Below, piece after piece: positions 49,472 to 57,142 of a stretch of 64,000 bases of DNA. The position numbers and the translations under genes are program-made. Every line of letters starts with the position of its first letter. Position 1 is the stretch's first letter. Under the pieces are notes generated by a model that saw only the letters and a program-made list of their open reading frames with translations, ran no database searches and was not told the DNA's origin. Origin of the DNA: Iodidimonas muriae (GTDB lineage: Bacteria; Pseudomonadota; Alphaproteobacteria; Sphingomonadales; Rhodothalassiaceae); contig NZ_BMOV01000009.1 of assembly GCF_014647255.1 (NCBI RefSeq), positions 41,232-105,231 on the forward strand. Reading direction: 5' to 3'.

Positions 49472-49922
49472 GCTCGTCTCCATCAATGCTGTAGGTGAAC
49501 ACGCTGCCGGTTTCTTTCCCTTGGCTACAGACGGACGCGCCTTGGTTCACACATTCCTCGCCCATCAAAGTGCGAATATAAACCAGGGCTTTGTAGAAAT
49601 CGCCCATATGGATGAAATCAAGCGCTTTCATCAGGGCAGATCTTTCTTCCGCATTGGCCGCAGCCAGATATAGCTGTGACCCAAGCTTGTTAATTTCGTT
49701 GATATGAATATGCCCTTTTTGCGCTTCGATAAGCTGTGTCTGCACAAGGAAGTAAAACTTCCCGTAATCGCTTCGCACATCTTCGGGCTGCATAATGTCT
49801 TTGCTTTTGATCACATGTCCGAAATTCGACAATGTAATGGTGTTGCGGCGATTGCCGTTGGTAACGACGCAGCCATTGATTATGACCTTCTCAAAGGGCT
49901 TGAGCCGCAATCTAAGCGCCAT
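49434..49922 (-). CDS. flbT: Flagellin mRNA regulator FlbT
   Basis: 162 aa from the ATG at 49922 (MALRLRLKPFEKVIINGCVV). The open frame extends ten codons further but runs into flaF. In Caulobacter FlbT binds the 5' untranslated region of flagellin mRNA and limits its stability and translation until the hook is complete. The NGCVVTNGNRRNTITLSNF motif is characteristic. It overlaps flaF by 11 bp. Confidence 0.93.
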   Translation of the reverse strand: MALRLRLKPFEKVIINGCVVTNGNRRNTITLSNFGHVIKSKDIMQPEDVRSDYGKFYFLVQTQLIEAQKGHIHINEINKLGSQLYLAAANAEERSALMKALDFIHMGDFYKALVYIRTLMGEECVNQGASVCSQGKETGSVFTYSIDGDEHETHISAGEHSA

Positions 49923-50355
49923 GGAATCCTCCCGCCACCGACAAGGCCGCATCTGCTACGGACTGGGCCCTCCCCCCATCTCCTTCAAGACCTTTGATGA
50001 TGGAACGGTTGAGGTTAATCAGCGGCTCCAAGGATGACTTTCCCTCCACAATATCGGGCGTAATCCGGTCGACGAAAAGCGCCAAACCGATTAGTTGCGC
50101 CCGCAAGGACTGCGGCAATGCATTGCCTTTGTCAGCGGCTTCGAACAACACAACGCCCCATAATTCCAGATTGTCCGCAAGGGCTTTATTGCGGTCCCGC
50201 ATGACATCAGGTGCAAAAGGAGACTGTTCATCCACCAAGGCTTCCAGCGCCGCCGTTACTTTACTAAACAGCCGCCGTTCAATAGCCCTTGGACTTTCCG
50301 TTTCACGGATAGTTTGCTTATAAGCGGATGCGCCACCGCGCATGAGTCCGTACAT
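49912..50355 (-). CDS. flaF: Flagellin synthesis regulator FlaF
   Basis: 147 aa from the ATG at 50355, with AGGAG 13 bp upstream. Contains AYKQTIRETESPRAIERRLF and LADNLELWGVVLFEAADKGN with LPQSLRAQLIGLALFVDR, the FlaF pattern. FlaF acts opposite FlbT to permit flagellin synthesis and secretion. Located downstream of flagellin on the same strand. Confidence 0.93.
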   Translation of the reverse strand: MYGLMRGGASAYKQTIRETESPRAIERRLFSKVTAALEALVDEQSPFAPDVMRDRNKALADNLELWGVVLFEAADKGNALPQSLRAQLIGLALFVDRITPDIVEGKSSLEPLINLNRSIIKGLEGDGGRAQSVADAALSVAGGFHGA

Positions 50356-50452
50356 GATCGCGTTCTCCTTGCCATTATACAAGGCTGCCTCTTCCCGCCG
50401 CGCCTTTTATTAGCTCTAGCCAAAACACGTCCGACGCGGCGCCCCAAACGCC

Positions 50453-50477
50453 CGGGGTGCATGGTGCACGCACCCCG
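50453..50477 (-). terminator. Hairpin between flagellin and flaF
   Basis: Perfect 8-bp inverted repeat CGGGGTGC / GCACCCCG with a 9-nt loop, 23 bp past the flagellin stop. The following minus-strand sequence has only a short T-run, so it may act as an mRNA-stabilising or attenuating hairpin rather than a strong intrinsic terminator. Confidence 0.5.
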
Positions 50478-50499
50478 AACATGGCTTCTCGACCCGCAA

Positions 50500-51777
50500 T
50501 TACCGGAAGAGTGACAGAATGTTCTGCGGATTCTGGTTGGCGATCCCAAGGGCCTGAATGGCCAATTGCTGCTGCACTTGGAAAGCCTGCAAGCGGGTCG
50601 ATTCTTCATCGAGATCCGCTTCCACCAGAGATGCGACACCCTGTTCAAGAGAATCGCTCAGATTCTGAAGGAAGTTCTGACGATTTTCGAGCGTCCGCTC
50701 GAATGTCCCCAAAGTGGAGGAAGACAGGTTCACCTGCCCCACAAGGGCATCGGCAACAACCAGACCAGCCTGCACATTGCCATTGGCACCATTCACCGTG
50801 ATCGCCCGCAAGGCACCGGTAAATCCGGATTCCTGAATAGCGAACCGCAAAGCGCCATCACCAACAACCACATTATTGATGAAATCGCCCAACGTGTTCA
50901 CATTTACTGTGCTGCCATCTTGCCCCGTAAAGCTGAAGGCTGTGCCCAAAGCAGCCGTTGCATCAAGCTCGAAAAGGCCATCGGCTGTACCCGTCCCGGC
51001 GGTGTCTTCCACATCGGTCAAGGCAAGCGCGCCTTCACCAAACGCGTTAAGAGCGTCATTGATGGCCTGCGCCACATCCGCGCTCACTTGGAAACCAGCT
51101 GCGCCATCAACAAGACCGTCAATATCGTCGGCCCCGCCATCGACAAAATCAAGCTGGCCATTGGCGCCGATACCAGTGGCATTCACCCCGTCAATCTGAT
51201 TGAAAATACCAGGCTGGAAGGCCGCAAAGGCGCTATCAAGCGTGAAATTGGGGTTTGTCGCATCCACAAAGGTGCTGATATCACCCAGATTTTGCTCCAC
51301 AAGCGTAAAGGTGGAAATATTGAAATTACCGCCATCCCGTGTGATTGTGGTGGTTACGGTCTGGGTGTTGTTGCCGGCCAAAAGATTGATGCCATTGAAC
51401 GATGTTGCGTTCACGGTACCTTCAATTTCGCCCGCCAGATTATTGATCGTGAACTGCAACTCGTCTAGCGCCTGACCGGAATCAGCAGTGGTCAATGCTT
51501 GCTGGATTTCGTTGATGGTTCCAAAGATCGCAGTAATGCCGTTTGTTGCGGTTCGCGCCGCATTGACGGACAGCGTAAGATTGTCACGCAAGCCATTCAA
51601 CACAGCATTATCGCCACGAACCTGTTGCGACACGAGGAAGAAGGAAGGATTGTCTCTGGCTGTACGCACTTCAAGACCGGTGGAAATCCGATCCTGTGTT
51701 TCATTCAAGCTGTTGGTAGCTGAACGAAGAGTTTGCAAAGCGACCTGCGCTTGCACATTGGTAAGAATACCAGCCAT
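50500..51777 (-). CDS. fliC: Flagellin
   Basis: 425 aa. D0/D1 ends are typical: LRSATNSLNETQDRISTGLE and NPSFFLVSQQVRGDNAVLNG at the N-terminus; RTLENRQNFLQNLSDSLEQG, VASLVEADLDEESTRLQAFQ and IQALGIANQNPQNILSLFR at the C-terminus. The variable domain in the middle is Gly/Asp/Asn-rich. It is the only flagellin in the window. FlbT and FlaF downstream regulate it, and the 5' untranslated region contains a stem-loop. Confidence 0.97.
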   Translation of the reverse strand: MAGILTNVQAQVALQTLRSATNSLNETQDRISTGLEVRTARDNPSFFLVSQQVRGDNAVLNGLRDNLTLSVNAARTATNGITAIFGTINEIQQALTTADSGQALDELQFTINNLAGEIEGTVNATSFNGINLLAGNNTQTVTTTITRDGGNFNISTFTLVEQNLGDISTFVDATNPNFTLDSAFAAFQPGIFNQIDGVNATGIGANGQLDFVDGGADDIDGLVDGAAGFQVSADVAQAINDALNAFGEGALALTDVEDTAGTGTADGLFELDATAALGTAFSFTGQDGSTVNVNTLGDFINNVVVGDGALRFAIQESGFTGALRAITVNGANGNVQAGLVVADALVGQVNLSSSTLGTFERTLENRQNFLQNLSDSLEQGVASLVEADLDEESTRLQAFQVQQQLAIQALGIANQNPQNILSLFR

Positions 51778-51834
51778 TTCAATTGTCCCGTTTTCTCAGG
51801 TTAATACGGGCGCCTTCTGACGCTGGGGCACGCT

Positions 51835-51857
51835 ATGCTTTTGTTTCCTAAAAGCAT
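51835..51857 (-). promoter_or_regulatory. Stem-loop in flagellin 5' leader (possible FlbT target)
   Basis: On the minus strand ATGCTTTT, a 7-nt loop AGGAAAC, then AAAAGCAT form a perfect 8-bp stem about 57-80 nt upstream of the flagellin ATG. FlbT is known to bind flagellin leader RNA in Caulobacter, and flbT is encoded nearby. The assignment as FlbT site is inference. Confidence 0.4.
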
Positions 51858-52088
51858 CCTTGCGGCACAGTGAGACTTACATGAGACGTTTAATTTGAGA
51901 TGAAATGCTAGATTTTAACATTTCAGGTTTTATGTAAATTTATAAACAATGAAATATTGTAGATTCTGCCACCAGCCGGACCATCGGCAGCACCATCCTT
52001 GCGCCAAGCGGCTTGACAGCGCGACTTCAAGAGGCACAAGCGGGAAAGACCAGATATTACCAACCAGTCCCGAATATTTATGTTTTGA
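51858..52088. other. AT-rich upstream region of flagellin, to the island boundary
   Basis: AT-rich between ~51880 and 51965, as expected for the flagellin promoter, then GC-richer up to the tRNA fragment. I found no convincing -24/-12 (sigma-54) or sigma-28 motif and no ORF with protein character. Confidence 0.4.
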
Positions 52089-52138
52089 TGGTGGGCGCGG
52101 CAAGGATTGAACTTGCGACCCCTACGATGTCAACGTAC
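52089..52138 (-). tRNA. 3' half of tRNA-Val(GAC), integration site (att) remnant
   Basis: Read on the minus strand this is a canonical tRNA 3' half ending in CCA (52091-52089). It has anticodon loop TTGACAT with anticodon GAC (52131-52129), a 3' anticodon stem CGTAG, a 5-nt variable loop, T-stem GCAAG/CTTGC with T-loop TTCAATC, a 7-nt acceptor strand CGCGCCC and discriminator A. No D-arm or 5' acceptor strand follows to the right; of the 5' anticodon stem four of five pairs can form. A tyrosine recombinase gene begins 198 bp away. This is the usual footprint of an element integrated in a tRNA 3' end. Confidence 0.75.
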
Positions 52139-52335
52139 GGATATATCCGGAATTTCGCAGAAACTAACAGTCTAAGGACAAAAAAAGCCGAGCACATATC
52201 GCGAACACTGGCATTTTGCACCCGAGATGCACCCGAGAGGCTTCACAAAATTCAAATCAATGTCTCTCAGCAAAGCCGGGTTAAAAATCACAACCGCCTT
52301 ATGCATTTTCTTCAATTGCAAAAGGGGGAGAGAAC
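52139..52335. other. Region between att remnant and integrase
   Basis: 197 bp with no gene. A good ribosome site (GGGGGAGAG) lies just before the integrase ATG. Recombinase arm-binding sites would be expected here, but I could not identify direct repeats with confidence. Confidence 0.35.
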
Positions 52336-53289
52336 ATGAGCTCGTGCAATTTAACGACACCCCTAACCCGAACGAAACAAACCGATGAGGCATACTGGAA
52401 ACGATTTGAACAACTTGTGCGACAATTTGAAAGAGCGCATGGGCGAGAACCAGATGAAGACAGTGAATTCGTCATGTGGCTGGTCGAGCATGTCCGCCCA
52501 ACCCTCGCAAAAAGCTCCTGGCGACAATACAAAGCTTCGGTAAAAATGGTCCTCCAAGCCAATAGTAACTCGGGCCATCCCGACGCAATCTACGCACTAA
52601 GCATACTTAATCAAGCCGGTCAGCAAGAATGTATCAAAACGACCACTCGGACCTCGGCCGCGAAAGCGAAATGTCTGAATCTGTCGGACTATCAGCTTTT
52701 ACTCGAAGGATTGTCTCGAACATCGTCGCGCTATGCAAATGTGGCAAAAGCCATTTTCATACTCGGCCTCATGACAGGCCTTCGACCCGGCGAATGGATT
52801 CATGCAGAATATGTTGTCGAAAACGGTATAAGCGGAATCCGCGTACGAAATGCGAAAGCGACAAATGGGCGCGCGACTGGCGAGTTCCGGTTTATTCCAT
52901 TTCCTGTTGGTCCGCATGCCAGACTTGCGCAACGCCTGATCAGTACCTGCAGGCGCTGGCAAATTACCGGGGACTACAATAAAAAATACAAGAGCATGAG
53001 TAGCCTGTTCCGGCGAACCGCAAGAAAAATATGGCCAAACGATCACCGGCGGGCGACTCTGTATACGAGCCGCCATATCTTCTCAGCTGCCATGAAAGCG
53101 GCACTGCCCGGTGAGGAGGTCTCCAACCTGCTTGGCCATTGCTCTGAAGATACGAAACATCGGCACTACGCCCGTCGCAGCAGGAGTGCACTGTGCCTTC
53201 ACAACACCATGCGTGAAAACTTCGGCCTACAAGTGCTCCCTTTTCGGCCTAACCGACCACGAGTTCAGAGAGCGCCCGGTCCAGAATAG
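52336..53289 (+). CDS. Tyrosine recombinase (island integrase)
   Basis: 317 aa. N-terminal SAM-like core-binding region (FVMWLVEHVRPTLAKSSWRQ), then the catalytic domain: Arg I in GLMTGLRPGEW, the RH pair in LYTSRHIFSAAMKA, LLGHCSEDTKHRHYA with the second-box His and the nucleophilic Tyr. All expected active-site positions are present except the beta-hairpin Lys, which I could not place. The gene stands next to a tRNA 3'-end fragment, which fits a site-specific integrase of an island. It stops 5 bp before an IS end. Confidence 0.85.
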   Translation: MSSCNLTTPLTRTKQTDEAYWKRFEQLVRQFERAHGREPDEDSEFVMWLVEHVRPTLAKSSWRQYKASVKMVLQANSNSGHPDAIYALSILNQAGQQECIKTTTRTSAAKAKCLNLSDYQLLLEGLSRTSSRYANVAKAIFILGLMTGLRPGEWIHAEYVVENGISGIRVRNAKATNGRATGEFRFIPFPVGPHARLAQRLISTCRRWQITGDYNKKYKSMSSLFRRTARKIWPNDHRRATLYTSRHIFSAAMKAALPGEEVSNLLGHCSEDTKHRHYARRSRSALCLHNTMRENFGLQVLPFRPNRPRVQRAPGPE

Positions 53290-53332
53290 CCGGCTGGACC
53301 TGTCACGGTTTGATTCCGACCCTGAGGCTCAT

Positions 53333-53780
53333 TTAAGCGGCCTTTCTTTCGAAAGCCGAGGGGCTTTTCCAGCCCAATGCTGAATGCCGACGGCGCGGAT
53401 TGTAGAAGCCGTTGATATATTGGAATAGCGCGGCCTCGGTTTTTCTCCGCGTCGCCCATGCGTTCCGCCAGATCAGCTCGGCCTTCAGGGATTTGAAGAA
53501 CGTCTCCACGGCCGCATTATCGTAGCAATTTCCCTTTCCGCTCATCGACACGTGAAAGCCCTGATCGCGCAGGCGTTTCTGGTAATCGTGGCTGCAATAT
53601 TGGCTGCCCCTGTCGGTATGATGGATACACCCCGGCGGGGGCTGACGCAGATTGATCGCCATGTCGAGGGCGCGGATCGCAAGGTCCTTCTTCATGCGAT
53701 CGCTAACCGCCCACCTTCAACACCCGACACAACTGTTCAATCGGCCAGACCTTCTTCCAAGCATGAATGAAAGCAAAGCG
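53333..53780 (-). pseudogene. IS3 OrfB transposase with internal deletion
   Basis: The C-terminal 120 residues are intact: MKKDLAIRALDMAINLRQPP, HHTDRGSQYCSHDYQKRL (second D of DDE), NAAVETFFKSLKAELI (the E) and FYNPRRRHSALGWKSPSAFE. The extreme N-terminus (KRFAFIHAWKKVWPIEQL) is present in another frame. The HTH remainder and the first catalytic Asp are gone, so the protein cannot be active. Confidence 0.85.
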
Positions 53781-53782
53781 CT

Positions 53783-54055
53783 TCACTTCCGGCTTGCAAA
53801 GAAGGCCGTCGCTTTTCTTAAGATGTCCCGCTCCTCCTTCAGGATGCGGTTCTCCCGGCGAAGCTGTTCAACCTCCTTCAGCAGATCAGCCGACGGCAGG
53901 TCAGTTGGCACCTCCGGCCGATACGCCGAAATCCACTTGCCGAGCGTCGAAAGCCCGATCCCTAAATCTGCGGCAACCTGCTTGCGCGTCAGGCCGCTGT
54001 TGCGAGCCAGCCGAACCGCCTCGCGCTTGAAGTCTTCTCCGTCTACATGTCCCAT
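53783..54055 (-). CDS. IS3-family OrfA transposase
   Basis: 90 aa, complete. HTH region REAVRLARNSGLTRKQVAAD and LGIGLSTLGKWISAY, then a leucine-zipper-like tail (LLKEVEQLRRENRILKEERD, ILRKATAFFASR). The C-terminal end would normally frameshift into OrfB, whose remains follow. Confidence 0.9.
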   Translation of the reverse strand: MGHVDGEDFKREAVRLARNSGLTRKQVAADLGIGLSTLGKWISAYRPEVPTDLPSADLLKEVEQLRRENRILKEERDILRKATAFFASRK

Positions 54056-54119
54056 AGTTCTGTCTCCTTGATTGTAGATAATCGTCTATCAAGGCCGGAA
54101 TCAAACCGGGACAGGTCCA

Positions 54120-54858
54120 GTTCCTCGAAGGCGTATTTTTTCGAGCCGAACGATCCGGACATGTCGCGGTTCAGGCGGTGCGCTGCGCCACTGGCATGAC
54201 CAAGTTCATGCAAGGCCGTCCGGTGCCAGTTGATCGGCTCGAAATAGGCTTGCGGCGGCGGCACCCGCACATAGTCATGCGCCGGATCGTAATAGGCGCG
54301 ATTGCCGCCGATGCGGACATCGATACCGGTCGCCGCGATCAGCGCTTCGACCGTCGGTTCGATCAGACTGGGTTCCGGTGGCGGCGCGGCGGCGCCGACG
54401 TCCTCGGGCAGGTTCTCGCATTGCGCGGCGTTGAAGACGGTAAAGCGCTTCAGGAACGGGATCGCCTGCGGATCGTCGCCGGTTTCGCGTGCGCGCCTTT
54501 TCTCATCGTCGGGGATGAAGCGGTCGGCATAGACGACAGTGGTGCCGCGCTCGCCCTTGCGGACATTGCCGCCGAGCGACAGCGCCTGACGAAAGGTGAG
54601 CCAGCTCTGGCCGGGAAAGCCGTGTTCGATGACCGCGCCCCAGAGGATGAGCACATTGATGCCGGAATAGCCGCGACCGGTCGCGGCATTGTTCGGCATG
54701 GCGAGCGACGCTTTCGCCGCCGCCGTCCCCCAGGGCTGGACCCATGGGACGCGTCCGGCTTCCAGCTCGGCGATGATCCTGCCGGTGATTTCGTCATAGA
54801 GGTTTGTCCGGTCCTTCTTTGCGTTGGACCGAGAACGCGATTTCTTTCGGGACATCAC
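54120..54858 (-). pseudogene. ArdC-like antirestriction/zincin protein, 3' end cut by IS
   Basis: The first ~247 residues are native: NLYDEITGRIIAELEAGRVP and WVQPWGTAAAKASLAMPNNA with the ssDNA-binding ArcC/ArdC N-terminal domain, IDVRIGGNRAYYDPAHDYVR, and the zincin motif HELGHASG in WHRTALHELGHASGAAHRLN. After AFEEL the frame runs into IS3 sequence and stops at 54043. The C-terminal part with the third zinc ligand region is missing. ArdC proteins protect incoming DNA from restriction during conjugation, which fits a formerly mobile element. Confidence 0.85.
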
Positions 54859-55324
54859 GGGATACTCCGCGACGGGCGCCGGAAGCCTTTCTCCCGGCTT
54901 TCAACCCGTCACGGCAAACCTGCCCGCACTCTCACTCTCTCAAAGGGGGCGTTGCGGGGGAAACTCCCCCCCAGAAGGGGTCGGACGAGACGACTGGCTC
55001 GGCCGCAGGGGAAGGCCTTCCCCTCCCGGATTTCAGGTCTTCGAGTTCCAATCTACATAGCGTCAGCTTCCAATCATCATGCTCGATGCAGACGCGACGA
55101 TCCGGTCGGAACAGGAAAGAATCGCTCCTATCCACATATGCGCAGTCGTGAATCATGTCGGGAAGTCCGCGCCAGATGCGGACTTGGCGGTATGATTTGT
55201 GCGGGCAACCCTTTTCGCGGGCAGTCGGTCCGGCCCCGGAAGATGGGCTAGCTTTCGGTTGCATTCAGGCAGAGTAATTGATAACCATCATATTTGAGCG
55301 CTAAATAAGAGATGGGCTTCAGAT
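54859..55324. other. 466-bp gap upstream of hipB-like gene
   Basis: Contains a GC-rich stretch with G- and C-runs (54942-55025) and no protein-like ORF I trust. A minus-strand frame at 54932-55264 is Pro/Ser-rich and probably spurious. A possible promoter for the hipB-like gene is TTGATA at 55278-55283, 17 bp, then CTAAAT at 55301-55306. Confidence 0.4.
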
Positions 55325-55711
55325 ATGGCGGTTAAGATAAGTTCTGTGAGCGCGCGACGGGCCCTTGAAGCCCTGGGCGCGAACATCAAGACGGCACGCT
55401 TGAAGCGGCGCATCTCCGTGAAGGGCTTCGCCGAGCGGGTCGGTGTGTCCGAAAGCACCGTTACGCGCCTGGAGAAAGGCGATGACGGTGTCAGCATTGG
55501 CACGCTGGCGATGGCCTGCCTCGTCCTCGGCGAGATCGAGCGCATTTCCGACTTCCTCGATGCCGGGTCCGACGATACCGGGCTGCTTCTCGATCGGGAA
55601 GCGCTCCCCAAGCGGATCGACAAAAAGCGAAAGCCCGGATCGCCGCCATCCGGCAAAGGCCAATCAGCCCCCTTGTCCGATGCGGATGATGAGGAAGGGG
55701 TCGGTTTCTAG
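55325..55711 (+). CDS. HipB-like XRE-family antitoxin/repressor
   Basis: 128 aa. The HTH spans residues ~18-65 (GANIKTARLKRRISVKGFAE, RVGVSESTVTRLEKGDDGVS), followed by the HipB-type helix FLDAGSDDTGLLL. The C-terminus is long, basic then acidic (KRIDKKRKPGSPPSGKG...DDEEGVGF), and would fit a tail contacting the toxin. Its stop TAG shares a base with the GTG start of hipA. HipB-type proteins repress their own promoter and neutralise HipA. Confidence 0.85.
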   Translation: MAVKISSVSARRALEALGANIKTARLKRRISVKGFAERVGVSESTVTRLEKGDDGVSIGTLAMACLVLGEIERISDFLDAGSDDTGLLLDREALPKRIDKKRKPGSPPSGKGQSAPLSDADDEEGVGF

Positions 55712-56940
55712 TGCCGGAAGCGATCGTCGCCCTTGGAGAAGGCAAGCGTGTCGTCGGCCGTCTACGCTTTGAGAGTGACGGGCGGCGTCAGCATTCGCAG
55801 TTCGAATACGCCGACGCATGGCTGGCCGCATCCGACCATTTCGCGCTGTCGCCCGGATTGCCCCTGCGCGAAGGCAGCCACTTCAGTACTGGCAAGGAGG
55901 ACAAGCGTTCGGCACTGTCCGGATGCTTTGCCGACGCCGCACCGGATGCCTGGGGGCGGGCCTTGATGACCAAGGCGCTTGGCGGCGGTCTCAGCGAGTT
56001 CGATTATCTGGTCCTGTCCGATGACCGCACACGTCAGGGGGCCTTGCGGTTTCTCGGCGAAGACATGGAGCCGCTGTCCGACCTGACGCCGCCGATCCCG
56101 CGCCTGGTCGAACTCGAGCGGTTGCGCGGACTTGCCCAGCGGTTCGAGCGCGATCCCGGTGGTGCGGAGGAAGAGGCGCGCGATCTGGCCGGTATTGCCG
56201 GATCGCTCGGCGGCGCGCGCCCGAAGGCCAATGTGGAAGGCGACGGGCATCTCTGGATCGCGAAATTCACGTCGGCGCAGGACACCAAGCCTGTCGAACG
56301 CGCAGAGGTCGCCACGTTGAAACTCGCGGCCATGTGCGGGTTGCGGGTCGCCGAAGCGAAGCTGGAACTGCGGGACAGTGACAGTCCGATCGCGCTCATC
56401 CGGCGGTTCGACCGGCGCTGCGAGACGCGCATCCCCTATATTTCAGCGAGAACCGCGCTGGACTGGCAGGGTGACGAAGGGGGCTTCTACACGGATATCG
56501 CCGATGTGATCCGGCAGATTTCCAGCAAGCCCGTTGACGACCTGCATGAGCTCTGGCGGCGGATCGTGTTCACGATCCTCGTGTCGAACAAGGACGATCA
56601 TCTGAAGAACCACGGCTTCATCTATGCGGGCGGAGACCGATGGCGGCTGTCACCCGCCTTCGACATCAACCCGTCCCCCTCCCGGCATCGCGTTCTTGAG
56701 ACCGGCATCGTTAAGGGCGGATCGTTCGACGCCTCATTAGATATCGCGCTCGATGCGTGCCAGTTTTTCGATCTGACGCCGGAGGATGCCAAGCAACACG
56801 GATTTCAGATGGCTAAAACGATCGCAAACAACTGGAAGCAAGTCCTGCGCGACGAAGGTGCCTCGCCCGATGACCTGCGAACCTACGCCAATGCGTTTGA
56901 GCATTCGGAAACAGAGAGGGCATTGAGTCTGTGCGATTAA
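55711..56940 (+). CDS. HipA-like Ser/Thr kinase toxin
   Basis: 409 aa. Starts with GTG overlapping the antitoxin stop. HipA features in order: N-terminal subdomain with GRLRFESDGRRQHSQFEYAD, the glycine-rich loop GSLGGARPKANV, SPIALIRRFDR, the catalytic loop SNKDDHLKNHGFIY, and the metal-binding LSPAFDINPS. HipA kinases phosphorylate aminoacyl-tRNA synthetases (GltX for E. coli HipA) and halt growth. All catalytic positions look intact. This is a likely stabilisation or abortive-infection module of the island. Confidence 0.9.
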   Translation: MPEAIVALGEGKRVVGRLRFESDGRRQHSQFEYADAWLAASDHFALSPGLPLREGSHFSTGKEDKRSALSGCFADAAPDAWGRALMTKALGGGLSEFDYLVLSDDRTRQGALRFLGEDMEPLSDLTPPIPRLVELERLRGLAQRFERDPGGAEEEARDLAGIAGSLGGARPKANVEGDGHLWIAKFTSAQDTKPVERAEVATLKLAAMCGLRVAEAKLELRDSDSPIALIRRFDRRCETRIPYISARTALDWQGDEGGFYTDIADVIRQISSKPVDDLHELWRRIVFTILVSNKDDHLKNHGFIYAGGDRWRLSPAFDINPSPSRHRVLETGIVKGGSFDASLDIALDACQFFDLTPEDAKQHGFQMAKTIANNWKQVLRDEGASPDDLRTYANAFEHSETERALSLCD

Positions 56941-57080
56941 AGTACCGGATCATAACAAGCGTTGTGTCCATTGTAGCTGTGGGGGCATTCTTGCTGACTA
57001 TCGAGAAATTTTATGTTGGACCGGAATGGAATGTGAATATCCAATGTGCTTTTCGCGATATTGTTAATCTATGCATATGA
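56931..57080 (+). CDS. Small membrane protein (49 aa) overlapping hipA
   Basis: GTG at 56931 lies inside the last codons of hipA, with AGAGGG 11 nt upstream. The 49-aa product has a basic start (RLKYR), a clear membrane helix (IITSVVSIVAVGAFLLTI) and a short polar tail with two Cys. The overlap with hipA suggests coupled translation. It is too short for a family call and could be chance, but the basic-hydrophobic-polar pattern is what a real single-span peptide looks like. Confidence 0.4.
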   Translation: MRLKYRIITSVVSIVAVGAFLLTIEKFYVGPEWNVNIQCAFRDIVNLCI

Positions 57081-57142
57081 ATGAAGTAACAAAAGAAAGA
57101 ACTGCAACGTGCCCAAATATTTAGAATCGACGAGAGATTAAG

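Larger units (their letters stand above)
53295..54119 (-). mobile_element. IS3-family element with internal deletion
   Basis: Bounded by 23-bp terminal inverted repeats that differ at one position (TGGACCTGTCACGG at 53295 against TGGACCTGTCCCGG on the other strand from 54119). The length of 825 bp is well short of a full IS3 element (about 1.2-1.5 kb). The OrfB frame lacks its middle: RVLKV is joined directly to AVSDRMKKDLAI. No target-site duplication is visible (flanks GGC and GTT), so a deletion or rearrangement occurred at one end. The element truncates the ArdC-like gene. Confidence 0.85.

Noticed and set aside
51800..51960. Sigma-54 (-24/-12) or sigma-28 promoter for flagellin
   Set aside because: Searched by eye for TGGCAC...TTGC and TAAA...GCCGATAA; partial resemblances only, none good enough to report.
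54178..55251. 357-codon plus-strand frame
   Set aside because: Antisense to the ArdC-like gene, whose zincin motif and N-terminal domain are clear; the plus frame has an Arg/Gly-rich shadow composition.
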